DNA of 64,000 bases from Pigmentiphaga sp. NML080357 (GTDB taxonomy: Bacteria > Pseudomonadota > Gammaproteobacteria > Burkholderiales > Burkholderiaceae_B), in assembly GCF_002188465.1 (NCBI RefSeq), contig NZ_NINW01000050.1, positions 26,984-90,983 on the forward strand, read 5' to 3'. The notes below the pieces were generated by a model. That model worked only from the letters and a program-made list of their open reading frames with translations. It was not told the origin of the DNA and did not search any database. Positions within the stretch are counted from its first letter, which is position 1. The number at the start of each line of letters is the position of its first letter. This document shows, one piece after another, positions 39,116-47,428 of this stretch. Made by a program: the position numbers and the translations under genes.

Positions 39116-40371
39116 GGCCGGGCCGGATGGGTTCCCGGACCGGCTGGACATGGGGCGCCGTTCTGCTGGCTTTGCTGGCGTTCGCGCCGCTGGTCCTGGG
39201 CGGCCGTTTCCAGTTGGGGCTGATGTCGCAGATGTGCGCGATGGCGGTTTTCGCGCTGTCCTACAACCTGCTGCTCGGCCAGACCGGGATGCTGTCGTTC
39301 GGGCATGCCGTCTATGCCGGATTGGGCGGCTTCGCGGTCATCCACTTGCTGCGCGGGATGGAAGCGGGCGGCCTTGTCCTGCCCGTGGCCCTGCTGCCGC
39401 TGGCTGGCGGGCTGGCCGGGGCCGCTTTCGCCGCGCTGATCGGCTATCCGACCACGCGCCGTGGCGGTACGCCGTTCGCCATGATTTCGCTCGCCATCGG
39501 CGAACTGGTCTATGCGGCGGCCGGCATGCTTCCGGAGTGGTTCGGGGGCGAAGGCGGACTGACGGCCGATCGCACGGCCGGCCCTGCGTTCGTGCCCGGC
39601 TTGTGGCCCGGCTGGAGCCTGGGGCCGGATACGCACATCTACTATCTCACCGCCTGCTGGACGGCCGCGTGCGCCTTGGCGATGCGCGCGCTCGGCCGCA
39701 CGCCGCTGCTGATGCTGGCCAATGCCGTGCGCGACAACCCGCAGCGTGCCGCCTTCGTCGGCCAGGATCCCCACGTCGTACGCTATCTGATGCTGATGGC
39801 GTCCGCGTTCTTTGCCGGTATCGCGGGCGGACTCGCGGCGCTCAATCTCGAGATCGCCAGCGCCGACAGCCTGGGCGCGGTCCGTTCGGGCACCGTGCTG
39901 CTGGCCGTCGTCGTCGGCGGCAGCGGGTTCTTCCTCGGGCCGGTGGCAGGCGCCGTGGTGGTCGTCTTCTTCTCGGTCGCCTTGTCGCGCTATACCGGCG
40001 CTTGGCAACTCTACCTCGGCCTGGCTTTCGCAGCGACCGTGCTGTTCCTGCCAGGCGGATTGGCCGGCGCGGCGCACGGCCTCGCGCGGCGAATCCGGCG
40101 CCATGGGCCCGTGGCGGTGGCGCGCGAATTCGGCTGGACGGCCGTGGGCACATTGTCGCTGGCCCTGGGTCTCTGCCTGGCGATCGAGCTGGCTTACGCC
40201 GTGGTCCATGCGCAAGGAAGCATGGCAACGACCGCCTCGCCAGCCAAGGCGCTTGATCCGTCCGGAGCCGGGCCGTGGGTCGCGGCGGGCGTCTTGCTGG
40301 TGGCCGGCGCGGCGTGCTCGTGGCGCGGCCGTGCGAGGCTGCCGGCGATGCCGGAGGGACGCGATGCCTGA
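39112..40371 (+). CDS. livM: branched-chain amino acid-type ABC transporter permease (LivM)
   Basis: The second permease of the importer, 419 residues. The core carries the LivM signature NLLLGQTGMLSFGHAVYAGLGG near residue 52-73 and multiple membrane segments. It is longer than a typical LivM (about 320-360 residues): after LFLPGGLAG (~residue 315) it has a basic loop and two further hydrophobic segments (WTAVGTLSLALGLCLAIELAY and WVAAGVLLVAGAAC) and ends PAMPEGRDA. The start overlaps livH by four bases and its end overlaps livG by eight, so the four genes form a compact operon. Confidence 0.91.
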   Translation: MRPGRMGSRTGWTWGAVLLALLAFAPLVLGGRFQLGLMSQMCAMAVFALSYNLLLGQTGMLSFGHAVYAGLGGFAVIHLLRGMEAGGLVLPVALLPLAGGLAGAAFAALIGYPTTRRGGTPFAMISLAIGELVYAAAGMLPEWFGGEGGLTADRTAGPAFVPGLWPGWSLGPDTHIYYLTACWTAACALAMRALGRTPLLMLANAVRDNPQRAAFVGQDPHVVRYLMLMASAFFAGIAGGLAALNLEIASADSLGAVRSGTVLLAVVVGGSGFFLGPVAGAVVVVFFSVALSRYTGAWQLYLGLAFAATVLFLPGGLAGAAHGLARRIRRHGPVAVAREFGWTAVGTLSLALGLCLAIELAYAVVHAQGSMATTASPAKALDPSGAGPWVAAGVLLVAGAACSWRGRARLPAMPEGRDA

Positions 40372-41149
40372 AAAATCCATTCCGCCGTCTGCCGCGGATG
40401 CGCTGGTGCTCGAGGGCATCAGCAAGCGGTATGGCAGTGCACGGATCCTCAACGAGGTGCACCTGCGCGTCGCCGCCGGCGACGTGCATGCGCTGATCGG
40501 CCCGAACGGGGCAGGCAAGTCCACGCTGTTCAACGTGGTCTCGGGCCTGGCGGCGCCTTCGTCGGGCACCGTGCGGCTGCATGGTCGCGACGTGACGGGG
40601 CTGCCCGCGCATCGCGTGGCCCGGCTCGGCTTGTCGCGCAGTTTCCAGGTCGCCAACGTGTTCCCGCGCCTGTCCGTATTCGACAACCTGCGCTGCGCCG
40701 CCATGCGCTCGTGCGGTCTCGGGTATGCCTGGTGGCGCGGGCTGGGCAGGGCCGGGCCCCTGGCCGAGCGCGCCGGCGAAGTCATGGCGCGTGTGGGGCT
40801 GGCACAGCGCGCCGGCGCCGCGGCGGGCGAGCTGAGCTACGCCGAACAGCGGGCGCTGGAGCTGGGCATGGTGTTGGCGGCGGATGCCCGCGTGCTGCTG
40901 CTGGACGAGCCCACGGCCGGCATGAACCGCGGCGAATCCGCGCGCATGGCCGAGTTGATACGGGCAACGTGCCGGGACCGGACAGTGCTCATCGTGGAGC
41001 ACGACATGCAGGTGGTATTCGGCTTGTCCGACCGGATTTCCGTCATGGTGCGCGGGGAGTTGATCGCCACCGGCGAGCCCTCGGGCATCCGCGATGATGA
41101 GGCGGTGCGCCGGGCCTACCTCGGCCGGTTTCCGGGAGGACGGTCGTGA
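40364..41149 (+). CDS. livG: branched-chain amino acid-type ABC transporter ATP-binding protein (LivG)
   Basis: One of the paired ATPases of the LIV-type importer, 261 residues. It has intact Walker A GPNGAGKST, a signature that reads LSYAEQRALELG, Walker B VLLLDEPTAGMN and switch His in IVEHDM. The MNRGES segment after Walker B is typical of LivG. The start at 40364 overlaps the livM end. Since the partner LivF has a changed Walker A, this subunit may supply the main hydrolytic activity. Confidence 0.93.
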   Translation: MPEKSIPPSAADALVLEGISKRYGSARILNEVHLRVAAGDVHALIGPNGAGKSTLFNVVSGLAAPSSGTVRLHGRDVTGLPAHRVARLGLSRSFQVANVFPRLSVFDNLRCAAMRSCGLGYAWWRGLGRAGPLAERAGEVMARVGLAQRAGAAAGELSYAEQRALELGMVLAADARVLLLDEPTAGMNRGESARMAELIRATCRDRTVLIVEHDMQVVFGLSDRISVMVRGELIATGEPSGIRDDEAVRRAYLGRFPGGRS

Positions 41150-41850
41150 GCGCGGATTTGCTGCGCCTCCGAAACGCGCATGCCTGGTATGGTCGCGCCC
41201 ACGTGCTGCAAGGCGTCGACCTGGGCATCGCGGACGGCGAAATCGTGGGGCTGCTCGGCCGCAACGGCGCCGGCCGCTCGACGCTTGCGCGCGCCGTCAT
41301 GGGGCTGGTGGCGCGCCGGGGGGAGTTCCTCTGGCGGGGGCGGGACATCGGCGCCTTGCGCACGTTCGAAATCGCGCGCCTGGGCATCGGCTATGTGCCC
41401 GAGAGCCGCGACATCTTTCCCGACCTGACGGTGGAGCAAAACCTGACGCTCGGGCAAAAGGGCAAGCGTCCCGGCCGCTGGCGCATGGAAGACGTCCATG
41501 AGCTGTTCCCGGCGCTCGCGCAGCGGGCACGCGTGCCGGCACAGCGCCTGTCGGGCGGCGAACAGCAGATGCTGGCCTTGGCCCGCACCCTGATGGGAGA
41601 TCCGGCGCTGATGCTGGTGGACGAACCGACCGAAGGGCTGGCGCCCATGGTGGTGGCTCAGTTGGCCGACTTCTTCCGCAGCCTGCGCCGCCGTGGCGTG
41701 GCTATCCTGCTGATCGAGCAGAAGCTGGACCTGGCGCTCGACATTGCCGACCGCGTCTGCGTGCTGGGCCATGGGGCGGTGATGTTCGAAGGGACGCCGG
41801 CCGCCTTGCAGGCCGATGCCCAGGTACGGCAGGAGTGGCTGGAGCCGTAG
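41146..41850 (+). CDS. livF: branched-chain amino acid-type ABC transporter ATP-binding protein (LivF), Walker A Lys to Arg
   Basis: The second ATPase, 234 residues, starting with GTG that overlaps the livG stop. The signature LSGGEQQMLALART, Walker B LMLVDEPTEGLAP and switch His region (LLIEQKL) are normal for LivF. The Walker A, however, reads GRNGAGRST with Arg at residue 44 where the phosphate-binding Lys is expected; the codon is a clear CGC. In most ABC ATPases this change lowers or abolishes hydrolysis, though I recall Arg here in some LivF relatives. No periplasmic binding protein gene follows; the next gene is convergent, nine bases away. Confidence 0.92.
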   Translation: MSADLLRLRNAHAWYGRAHVLQGVDLGIADGEIVGLLGRNGAGRSTLARAVMGLVARRGEFLWRGRDIGALRTFEIARLGIGYVPESRDIFPDLTVEQNLTLGQKGKRPGRWRMEDVHELFPALAQRARVPAQRLSGGEQQMLALARTLMGDPALMLVDEPTEGLAPMVVAQLADFFRSLRRRGVAILLIEQKLDLALDIADRVCVLGHGAVMFEGTPAALQADAQVRQEWLEP

Positions 41851-41859
41851 CCGCCAGCT

Positions 41860-43239
41860 CTACCAAGTCGCGGGAGACGCCCCCAAGGGGCCGGCCGGCA
41901 GATTCCACGCCATGGCCGCGCCGGCAATTTCCACCGGTGCCTTGACCCGGCGCGCCCGGCCCCACGCGGTCATTTCCGACGGCATGGTGCAGTCGTCGCG
42001 CGTTTCGGCGGCTAACGCCGCGGTGTCGGCCGGGGCCTTGCCCTGGACCAGCAGCGCGGCGGTGCGTGCCAGCGAAGTTCGCGCCTCGCCACCAGCGCCG
42101 CTGCGCAGCCGTTCGGCCAGGCCCCGTGCGGCGGCGGCCGCCATGATGTAGCCGGTAGCGTGGTCCAGCGCCTGCACCGGCAGCGGCGCCGGCCGGGGTT
42201 GGCCGAGCGCGCGCATGCCGGCATCGGCTATGCCGCAGCTCATTTGCACCAGGCTGTCGAAGCCGCGGCGGGTCTTCCATGGACCTGTCCAGCCGTAGGC
42301 ATCGAGCGAGACATCCACCAGTCCCGGATTGATCCGCCGCCGCTGCTCGGCATCGAAGCCCAGCGAGGACAGTGCATCGGACCGGTAGCCGTGCACCAGC
42401 ACGTCGGCATCGCGCAGCAATTGGCGGAACGTGCGCCGTCCTTCGGTACCGCGCAGATCGAGGCGGGCGCAGCGCTTGCCCAGGGTCAGTTCGGGCGCGG
42501 CCACGGGCTCGTCCCAGCCCGGCGGGTCGAGCCGCAGCACTTCGGCACCGTAGCCGGCCAGGAAGCGGGTCGCCACGGGCCCGGCGATGATGCGAGTCAT
42601 GTCGAGTACCCGCACGCCCTGCAGGGGCCGATCGCGGGAAACCGGCCACGCCGGCTTGTCCGTGGCGGGAGCTGTGGTGCGCCAGACCAGCGGCTCGGCG
42701 GCCACGGCGGCGCCTTGCGGATGCGCGGCCCAGTCGGCGAGGCTGCGCATCTGCGCAGCGCAGCCCTTCTGCTCGACGACGGCATTCTCCAGGTCCAGGG
42801 CCTGCCACCGCCTGACGGCTTCCGCCACGCTGGCACGGTCGCCCGCGCAGCCCAGCACGCGCAGCGCGGCCGCGCGATGATGGGGCGCATTGGTATGCAG
42901 GCGGATCCAGCCGTCGGCCGCTTCGTAGTCGCCGGCGATGGGGTCCCAGGCTGGCGGCAGCTTCCAGCCTACCGGGCGCAGCGACGAGCCGAACCAGAAC
43001 GAGGCGAGGCGCTTGTCGACCTGGACCTCGGGCAACTGGCCGTGGCGCAGCGCGAGCACTTCCGCAACCGCGAGGCCGGCCGCCCCGATGGCGGCGGCGG
43101 CCAGATCGGTGACAGGAAAGACCGACGGCAGGCTGCCCGCCCCCCGGAACACGACGCCATCGGGCAGGGACGACTGTCCCCCCAGCGCATTCCAGATGGC
43201 GCGCAGATAGCCGTCGCCAGCCGTACGGTCTGTCGTCAT
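41860..43239 (-). CDS. CaiB/BaiF (type III) CoA-transferase with permuted domain order
   Basis: A 459-residue family III CoA-transferase, the group that moves CoA between carboxylic acids through an aspartyl-CoA intermediate. The segments are in unusual order. Residues about 40-190 resemble the normal C-terminal part, with an Asp45-containing VTDLAAAAIGA region and EAADGWIRLHTN. Residues about 205-400 resemble the normal N-terminal part (LQGVRVLDMTRIIAGPVATRFLAGYGAEVLRLDPPGWDEP), ending in a second candidate catalytic Asp359 in ALDHATGY. So the active-site region appears twice. The start ATG at 43239 lies one base upstream of the phoH stop region. The acyl-CoA substrate is unknown; convergence with the liv operon is only suggestive. 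Confidence 0.82.
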   Translation of the reverse strand: MTTDRTAGDGYLRAIWNALGGQSSLPDGVVFRGAGSLPSVFPVTDLAAAAIGAAGLAVAEVLALRHGQLPEVQVDKRLASFWFGSSLRPVGWKLPPAWDPIAGDYEAADGWIRLHTNAPHHRAAALRVLGCAGDRASVAEAVRRWQALDLENAVVEQKGCAAQMRSLADWAAHPQGAAVAAEPLVWRTTAPATDKPAWPVSRDRPLQGVRVLDMTRIIAGPVATRFLAGYGAEVLRLDPPGWDEPVAAPELTLGKRCARLDLRGTEGRRTFRQLLRDADVLVHGYRSDALSSLGFDAEQRRRINPGLVDVSLDAYGWTGPWKTRRGFDSLVQMSCGIADAGMRALGQPRPAPLPVQALDHATGYIMAAAAARGLAERLRSGAGGEARTSLARTAALLVQGKAPADTAALAAETRDDCTMPSEMTAWGRARRVKAPVEIAGAAMAWNLPAGPLGASPATW

Positions 43240-43240
43240 C

Positions 43241-44980
43241 TCATAACACCTCGGCCGCGTAGTCGGCCAGGCGCGAGCGCTCGCCGCGCTGCAGCGTGAC
43301 GTGACCCGAGTGCGGCCATCCCTTGAAGCGGTCGACCACATAGGTGAGGCCCGAGCTACCCTCGGTCAGGTAGGGGGTATCGATCTGCGCGATATTGCCC
43401 AGGCAAACCACCTTGGTGCCGGGGCCGGCGCGGGTGATGAGGGTCTTCATCTGCTTGGGCGTGAGGTTCTGGGCCTCGTCGATGATCAGGAACTTGTTGA
43501 GGAAGGTGCGGCCCCGCATGAAGTTGAGCGACTTGACCTTCACCCGCGAGCGGATCAGATCCATGGTGGCTGCCCGTCCCCAGTCGCCGCCGTGCCCGCC
43601 CTCGCCATCGCCCATGTTGAGCACGTCCAGGTTGTCTTCGAGCGCGCCCATCCAGGGCAGCATCTTTTCTTCCTCGGTCCCGGGCAGGAAGCCGATGTCT
43701 TCGCCCACGGGAACCGTCACGCGCGTCATGATGATCTCGGTGTAGCGCTTGGTCTCGAGCACCTGCGTCAGCCCGGCGGCCAGTGCCAGCAGCGTCTTGC
43801 CGGTGCCCGCCTGCCCCAGCAGCGACACGAAATCGCAATCGGGGTTCATCAGCAGGTTGAGCGCGAAGTTCTGCTCGCGGTTGCGCGCGGTTATGCCCCA
43901 GACGTTGTTCTTGCTGTGGGTGTACTCGCGCAGCGTCTGCAGCACGGCGGTCTTGCCCACGACCTCCTTGACCTGCGCGTACAGCGGCATGCTGCCTTCG
44001 AAGTACACGAACTGGTTGACCGCGAATTGCGCGCACAGGGGGCCGGTGATGCGGTAGAAGGTGCTGCCGCCCTGTTGCCAGGATTCCATGCCCTTGCTGT
44101 GCTTGTCCCAGAAATCGTCGGGCAGAGGCAGCACCCCGGTGTAGAGCAGGTCGGAGTCTTCCAGCACCTGGTCGTTGAAGTAGTCTTCCGCGGGCAAGCC
44201 GAGGGCGCGCGCCTTGACGCGCATGTTGATGTCCTTGGACACCAGCACGACCTCGCGCTCGGGGAAGCGTTCCTGCAGCGCGCGGACCACGCCCAGGATC
44301 TGGTTGTCGGCCTTGCCGGCGGGCAGGCCCGACGGCAGCGACGCCGTCAGCAGCGTCGTCTGCAGGTACAGGCGGCCCAGGGCATCGCGGTTGCCGAGCT
44401 TGTCGAGCGGAATGCCGGCATCCATGTCGCCGATGTCGCTGACCAGTTCGTCGAGCGAGCGGCTGACCTGGCGGGCGTTGCGCGCGACTTCCGACATGCC
44501 CTTCTTGTGATTGTCGAGCTCTTCCAGCGTCATCATCGGCAGGAAGATGTCGTGCTCCTCGAAGCGGAACAGCGAACTCGGATCGTGCATCAGCACGTTG
44601 GTGTCCAGCACGAAGAGCTTGGCGACTTCCGGCCCGGCCGACTTGGCCTTGCGCTTGCCGGTGGCGGGCCTGGCCGTGGTTTTGGCGGGCGCCTGGGCCT
44701 TGGCGGAGGCCGGCTGCGGCGCCCGCGCCACCGGCGCTTCGGGTGCCTTGGCGGCCGGTGTCAGCAGCGTGCCGGACTTGGACTTGGCCGTCTTGCGCGC
44801 GGTCTTGGCCGGAGCGGCCTGTATCCCCGCCAACTGGGGCTGGACTTCGTGGAGCTCGGCGGAGGAGGGCGGGGGCTGCTCGACTTCGGACTGCTTGCCG
44901 CGGGCTACGGGACGCGCTGGTTCACCCGAAGGGAAGGACAGGATTGCTGCGGGCCGGGTGGGCATCTTGGGAAGCGGCAT
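43241..44980 (-). CDS. PIN domain-PhoH family ATPase
   Basis: A 579-residue fusion of a PIN ribonuclease domain and a PhoH ATPase/helicase domain, the arrangement seen in YlaK/PhoH2-like proteins that act on RNA. Residues 1-115 are low-complexity, rich in Ala, Pro and Lys. The PIN domain (about 118-260) shows the acidic ligands FVLDTNVLMHD, MTLEELDNHK and VVLVSKDINMR. The PhoH domain (about 345-579) has Walker A GQAGTGKT near residue 390 and Walker B FLIIDEAQNLT. It is preceded by a 276-base gap in which I see no gene. Function in RNA decay is from family knowledge only. Confidence 0.9.
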   Translation of the reverse strand: MPLPKMPTRPAAILSFPSGEPARPVARGKQSEVEQPPPSSAELHEVQPQLAGIQAAPAKTARKTAKSKSGTLLTPAAKAPEAPVARAPQPASAKAQAPAKTTARPATGKRKAKSAGPEVAKLFVLDTNVLMHDPSSLFRFEEHDIFLPMMTLEELDNHKKGMSEVARNARQVSRSLDELVSDIGDMDAGIPLDKLGNRDALGRLYLQTTLLTASLPSGLPAGKADNQILGVVRALQERFPEREVVLVSKDINMRVKARALGLPAEDYFNDQVLEDSDLLYTGVLPLPDDFWDKHSKGMESWQQGGSTFYRITGPLCAQFAVNQFVYFEGSMPLYAQVKEVVGKTAVLQTLREYTHSKNNVWGITARNREQNFALNLLMNPDCDFVSLLGQAGTGKTLLALAAGLTQVLETKRYTEIIMTRVTVPVGEDIGFLPGTEEEKMLPWMGALEDNLDVLNMGDGEGGHGGDWGRAATMDLIRSRVKVKSLNFMRGRTFLNKFLIIDEAQNLTPKQMKTLITRAGPGTKVVCLGNIAQIDTPYLTEGSSGLTYVVDRFKGWPHSGHVTLQRGERSRLADYAAEVL

Positions 44981-45256
44981 GAGCGCGGATCTCCTCTGTA
45001 AGGGAAGCTCAACGATACTGCATCCTCCATTGCAAGCATGGTACGCCTGCCGGCGGTCGATGCGTGCGCTGGAAGGGAGACGGATCTGCCCAAGCGCCCA
45101 GGCCGCTGCTCGTTCTCGGGAGCGGCTGCGGCGCGCAGGGGGAAACGCTTTCGCCCCGGCGCCCGGCGGCGGCGCCCGCCGCGCGGCAGAGCCGGACGGA
45201 CGGTTCGCGGGCGTGGCGGGGGAGTTCCATGGGGACGAGGCGAGGAGGCGGCTTTC

Positions 45257-45721
45257 TCAGGCCAGCCCGCGCACGGCTTCGAGCACGGCGTCCACGTGTC
45301 CGGGCACTTTCACGCCGCGCCATTCCTGGCGAAGCTTGCCCTGGGCATCGATCAGGAAGGTGCTGCGTTCGATGCCGCGCACCTGCTTTCCGTACATGTT
45401 CTTCATCTTCATGACTCCGTAGAGTTCGCACAGCTTTTCGTCGGGGTCGGCGATGAGGGGAAAGGGGAATTCCTGTTTTTCCTTGAACTTCTGGTGCGAG
45501 GCGAGCGTGTCGCGCGAGACGCCCAGCACTTCGGCGCCCGCGGCCTGGAAATCGGCGTAGCGGTCGCGGAAGTTCTGCCCTTCGGTCGTGCAGCCCGGGG
45601 TGTTGTCGCGCGGATAGAAGTACATGACGACGATGCGTCCCTTCAGGTCTTTCAGCGAAATGTCGCCGTCGGTGCTGGGCGCGGTGAAGGCGGGGGCGGC
45701 TCGCCCGATGGCGGTGCTCAT
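45257..45721 (-). CDS. bcp: thioredoxin-dependent peroxiredoxin, Bcp/PrxQ family
   Basis: A 154-residue peroxiredoxin that reduces hydrogen peroxide and lipid hydroperoxides. The peroxidatic Cys44 is in the PRDNTPGCT motif. In E. coli Bcp the resolving Cys is five residues later, but here that position is Gly49 (CTTEGQNF), so this is not the usual atypical 2-Cys form. Another Cys lies in EKLCELYG near residue 97. The rest (VLGVSRDTLASHQKF, FPLIADPDEK and RSTFLIDAQGKL) is standard. The next gene upstream on the strand is the Mth938-like gene. Confidence 0.93.
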   Translation of the reverse strand: MSTAIGRAAPAFTAPSTDGDISLKDLKGRIVVMYFYPRDNTPGCTTEGQNFRDRYADFQAAGAEVLGVSRDTLASHQKFKEKQEFPFPLIADPDEKLCELYGVMKMKNMYGKQVRGIERSTFLIDAQGKLRQEWRGVKVPGHVDAVLEAVRGLA

Positions 45722-45771
45722 GCGTGGGGCTCCGGGAAACGAGGGGAAATGTGGATGGTCGGGCGCATCGG

Positions 45772-46155
45772 TCAGGCCGGAATCAGCGCAGCGAGCACGC
45801 GGCGCCCCTCGGCCATCAGAATGTTGTAGGTACGGGCGGCGGCCTGGGTGTCCATCATTTCGACCCCCACCCCCGCCCTCAGGAGCGGACGCAGCAATGC
45901 GGGCGCCAGGAAGCGCTGGCGCGCGCCGGTGCCGACCAGCAGCACCTCGGGCGGCTTGGGCGCATCCGGGCGCACCACCTGCGCCATGGCGGCGGCATCG
46001 ATTTCTTCGAAACTGGAAACAGACCAGGCAGTGACATCGCCCTCGGGGCCGAACACGACGGCGTGCTCGAAACGGACGCGGTTGACTTCGACGTATCCAT
46101 CGCCATAGGCGGTCACGGTGTTCAGCGCCGAGGCAGGGTCGGAATGCAACTTCAA
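45772..46155 (-). CDS. Mth938-like domain protein (DUF498/NDUFAF3 family)
   Basis: A 127-residue single-domain protein of the Mth938-like family, whose mitochondrial relative NDUFAF3 helps assemble respiratory complex I; bacterial function is not settled. It has the family VFGPEG, EVLLVGTGARQRF and the C-terminal AARTYNILMAEGRRVLAALIP motifs. The start is TTG at 46155, which gives MKLHSDPASALN, the N-terminus I recall for beta-proteobacterial members; GGAG lies about ten bases upstream. It is followed 50 bases later by bcp. Confidence 0.82.
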   Translation of the reverse strand: MKLHSDPASALNTVTAYGDGYVEVNRVRFEHAVVFGPEGDVTAWSVSSFEEIDAAAMAQVVRPDAPKPPEVLLVGTGARQRFLAPALLRPLLRAGVGVEMMDTQAAARTYNILMAEGRRVLAALIPA

Positions 46156-46296
46156 AAGGTCAGCTCCGGATCAACGGGACGATAGGCCTACTATACCGCC
46201 CTCCGATGGCCGGAACGGATGCGTGGAGGAGACAGTCCGGCCCGGCTTGTGGACTATTATAAATGATCCCCCTAGGTGCTGACCGGAAGGGAAGCC

Positions 46297-46377
46297 CACC
46301 CCCGCCGCGCTTCGCGCGTCCCCCTCAAGGGGGCGATGCGGGTGGACCGGCGGAGCCGGATCCACCGCATCCTGGGT
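46297..46377 (+). repeat. dispersed multi-hairpin repeat, copy 6
   Basis: Runs from CCCACCCCCGCCGCGCTTCGCGCG through CCCCCTCAAGGGGG and GGACCGGCGGAGCCGGATCC to CATCCTGGG. It shares with copy 4 the CGATGCG(A/G)GTGGACC variant, defining a subfamily. It sits between the FAH gene end and the Mth938-like gene start. Confidence 0.82.
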
Positions 46378-46431
46378 CTTGCACCGTTGCCGACTGGTAC
46401 GGCCGCCGCAAGAGAATCCGGGCCGCCCCGA

Positions 46432-47406
46432 TCAAGACCCGCCGTGTATCAACTTCTGGTCCAGCGCGCCAAACACGCTGGTTCCGGCCGACGTCAGCAC
46501 TTCCATCCGGACGCGATCCCCGAACTTGAGGAAGGGCGTCGAAATCGCGCCGCGCGTGGCGTTCTCGATGGCTCGAACTTCCGCGAGCGCCGCCGACCCG
46601 GCGCCTTCCGCGGGATCCGATACCGTCCCCGACCCGATCACCGTCCCTGCACGCAGCCTTCGCGTCGTCGCCGCATGCGCGATCAGCTCCCCGAATCCGA
46701 CGCTCATCTCCCCCGCATTCGGATGCCCCATCCACCGCCCGTTGACTTCCACCCGCAACGGCAGGTGCAGCCGCCCGTCGCGCCAATGCCCGTCCACCTC
46801 GTCCAGCGTCACCGCCACCGGACTGAACGACGTCGACGGCTTGGCGTGGATGAAACCGAAGCCCGTTTTCATTTCGCGCGGCTGCAGGCCGCGCAGGCTC
46901 CAGTTATTGGCCAGCATGACCAGCTTCACGTGAGCCAGCGCCGCTTGCGCGCTCGTGCCCATCGGCACGTCGTCCAGCACGACCGCGATCTCGCCCTCGC
47001 AGTCGATGCCATGGTTTTCGTCCGGCAGCGGAACGTCGTCGCGCGGGCCGAGGAAATCGTCCGAGCCACCCTGGTACATCAGCGGCAGCGTGGTATCGAT
47101 GGGCGGCACGCCGAATCCGCGCTGCATCCAGAGCCCATGATTGGCGAAGGCCGAGCCATCCAGCCATTGATAGGCGCGCGGCAGCGGCGCCATCGCCCGT
47201 GCCGGATCGAAGGGAAACGATGACTGCGCCGCGCCGCGGTTCAGCGCGTCATACAGCGCGGCCAGTTCCGGTTGCAGCGCCTGCCAGTTTTCCAGCAAGC
47301 CTTGCATGGTCGGCGGCCGGGCAGGATGGACCGCGGTCGCCAGGTCGGCGGATACGACGGCAAGGCGGCCGTCACGGCTGCCGTCTTTCAAGGTTGCGAG
47401 TTTCAT
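46432..47406 (-). CDS. fumarylacetoacetate hydrolase family protein
   Basis: A 324-residue FAH-family enzyme; members hydrolyse C-C bonds in diketo acids made by aromatic ring cleavage. The catalytic core has DCEGEIAVVLDDVP (metal ligand Glu/Asp) near residue 134-147, KTGFGFIHAKPSTSFSPV near 200 and IGSGTVSDP near 260. It is the last gene of a long same-strand run that begins with a TetR regulator, 22 bases after the Bug-type binding protein gene. With the upstream GST it resembles a maleylacetoacetate-to-fumarate/acetoacetate type two-step, but the real substrate is unknown. Confidence 0.88.
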   Translation of the reverse strand: MKLATLKDGSRDGRLAVVSADLATAVHPARPPTMQGLLENWQALQPELAALYDALNRGAAQSSFPFDPARAMAPLPRAYQWLDGSAFANHGLWMQRGFGVPPIDTTLPLMYQGGSDDFLGPRDDVPLPDENHGIDCEGEIAVVLDDVPMGTSAQAALAHVKLVMLANNWSLRGLQPREMKTGFGFIHAKPSTSFSPVAVTLDEVDGHWRDGRLHLPLRVEVNGRWMGHPNAGEMSVGFGELIAHAATTRRLRAGTVIGSGTVSDPAEGAGSAALAEVRAIENATRGAISTPFLKFGDRVRMEVLTSAGTSVFGALDQKLIHGGS

Positions 47407-47428
47407 GCGGGAACCTCCTCGGCGTCGG

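Noticed and set aside
43301..45001. A 566-codon plus-strand frame opposite the PIN-PhoH gene
   Set aside because: Antisense shadow; the minus-strand product has clear PIN and PhoH motifs.
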